Source: an uncultured Pseudomonadota bacterium (lineage in GTDB: Bacteria > Myxococcota_A > UBA796 > GCA-2862545). From it: a stretch of DNA of 32,349 nt. Below, in pieces: positions 31,816 to 32,349 of the stretch (the stretch's first letter is position 1; the number at the start of each line of letters is the position of its first letter). Where the stretch lies: assembly GCA_903861005.1 (NCBI GenBank), contig CAIOSP010000092.1:1-32349 (forward strand), written 5' to 3'. The notes under the pieces were generated by a model. The model was given only the letters and a program-made list of their open reading frames with translations. It made no database searches and was not told the origin of the DNA. The position numbers and the translations under genes were made by a program.

Positions 31816-32349
31816 CCCTTCCGCTCCGCGCCGGCCGGGGCCCCAAACCCGCCCGCCGACCCGCGCGCGCACCTACGCCTTCGCGGTCAACCCGCCGCAG
31901 CAGCCTGTCGATGTCCTCCCCCCGCCTCGCCCCGTCACCGAACCGACGACGTCGCCTGTGGGTCTCCGCGCGCCCGCGCCCCGAGCAGAACCAGGCCGCC
32001 CTGGGCAGCGCGCTCGTCGTCCAGCCAGCGCAGCACGTCGCCGCTCGCCGCCAGCACCAGCGCCACCTGACGCATCCGGCCGCCGCAGCCTGGGCAGGTG
32101 TGAGGGTCTTGCTTGAAGCCGGCTGGAAGAGCACCCGCAGGATCAGCTCACCCCAGGCGATCCAGCGCCGCCGCGGGCGGTCCAAGTACACCTCGGGCAC
32201 GTCCGCGCGACGACGGAGCACGGGCACGATCGCCGACCGCAGCTTCGACGCCGGCGCGAACACGCCATGGTAGCGGATCAAGTGCTGCCCCTTCGGCGGC
32301 ACCTGCGCGGCCAGGCGCCCCACGAACTCCAACGCGCTGAACTCCACCG
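31713..32349 (-). pseudogene. IS91-family transposase, 3' half, frameshifted (copy C, cut by window edge)
   Basis: From the right edge leftwards: EFSALEFVGRLAAQVPPKGQ, HLIRYHGVFAPASKLRSAIV, RRRWIAWGELILRVLF; then a frame change near 32105-32130 into DPHTCPGCGGRMRQVALVLA and LRWLDDERAAQGG, ending at a stop near 31950. The CPxCGGRM zinc site after WGELILRV is the standard C-terminal arrangement of IS91-type transposases. The terminal repeat lies at 31713-31815. The frame disruption makes this copy non-functional unless it is a sequencing error. Confidence 0.78.

Noticed and set aside
1-32349. tRNA, rRNA and riboswitch genes
   Set aside because: No cloverleaf-like segment with a TTC-loop motif, no rRNA core sequence and no familiar riboswitch core was seen.

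Overview
The window reads as chromosomal DNA of a GC-rich Myxococcota bacterium. The clues are a MYXO-CTERM-type tail (Cys-Gly-Cys, hydrophobic stretch, Arg run) near 15.43-15.67 kb, several lipoproteins with acidic Asp-Thr-Asp spacers after the lipobox, WXXGXW and FG-GAP surface proteins, and very GC-biased codons. I saw no rRNA, tRNA or CRISPR array.

Layout. 0-3.6 kb: minus-strand envelope genes, including a proline-rich WXXGXW protein translationally coupled to a membrane protein with an HELLH motif. 3.76-4.6 kb: prepilin peptidase. 4.7-6.2 kb: Baeyer-Villiger-type flavin monooxygenase, overlapping tail-to-tail with a small HEAGH membrane protein. 6.96-12.74 kb: a tightly packed five-gene minus-strand operon, read in the order two KshA-like Rieske oxygenases, an HsaA-like flavin hydroxylase, an HsaC-like extradiol dioxygenase, and a single-frame fusion of a flavohaemoglobin-type globin to a cytochrome P450. 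A Cys-rich PAS-like/LuxR regulator is divergent. The shared promoter region holds a perfect 16-bp palindrome whose core fits the KstR (cholesterol catabolism repressor) consensus TnnAACnnGTTnnA. 13.4-15.3 kb: OmpR-type two-component system. 15.4-20.8 kb: MYXO-CTERM remnant, three lipoproteins and a complete IS256-family element between two of them. 20.8-23.45 kb: transposase debris, a radical SAM/SPASM enzyme and a frameshifted amidotransferase-like pseudogene. 23.4-28.9 kb: polytopic membrane protein, alpha/beta-hydrolase lipoprotein and Ig-like lipoprotein. 28.9-32.35 kb: IS3 and IS91 remnants (three copies of one IS91 end), a truncated secreted protein, a VapBC-like toxin-antitoxin pair and two small membrane-protein genes.

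How it fits together. The 7-12.7 kb operon looks like a steroid (or similar polycyclic isoprenoid) oxidation module. KshA-type oxygenases open ring B, HsaA/HsaC-type enzymes hydroxylate and cleave the aromatised ring A, and a P450 would oxidise a side chain or another position. The most notable item is the globin-P450 fusion. I know of no such described architecture, and it suggests O2 supply, NO protection or oxygen sensing coupled to P450 catalysis. No ferredoxin or reductase partner for the Rieske proteins or the P450 is in the window. Substrate assignment is inference from family resemblance and the operator motif.
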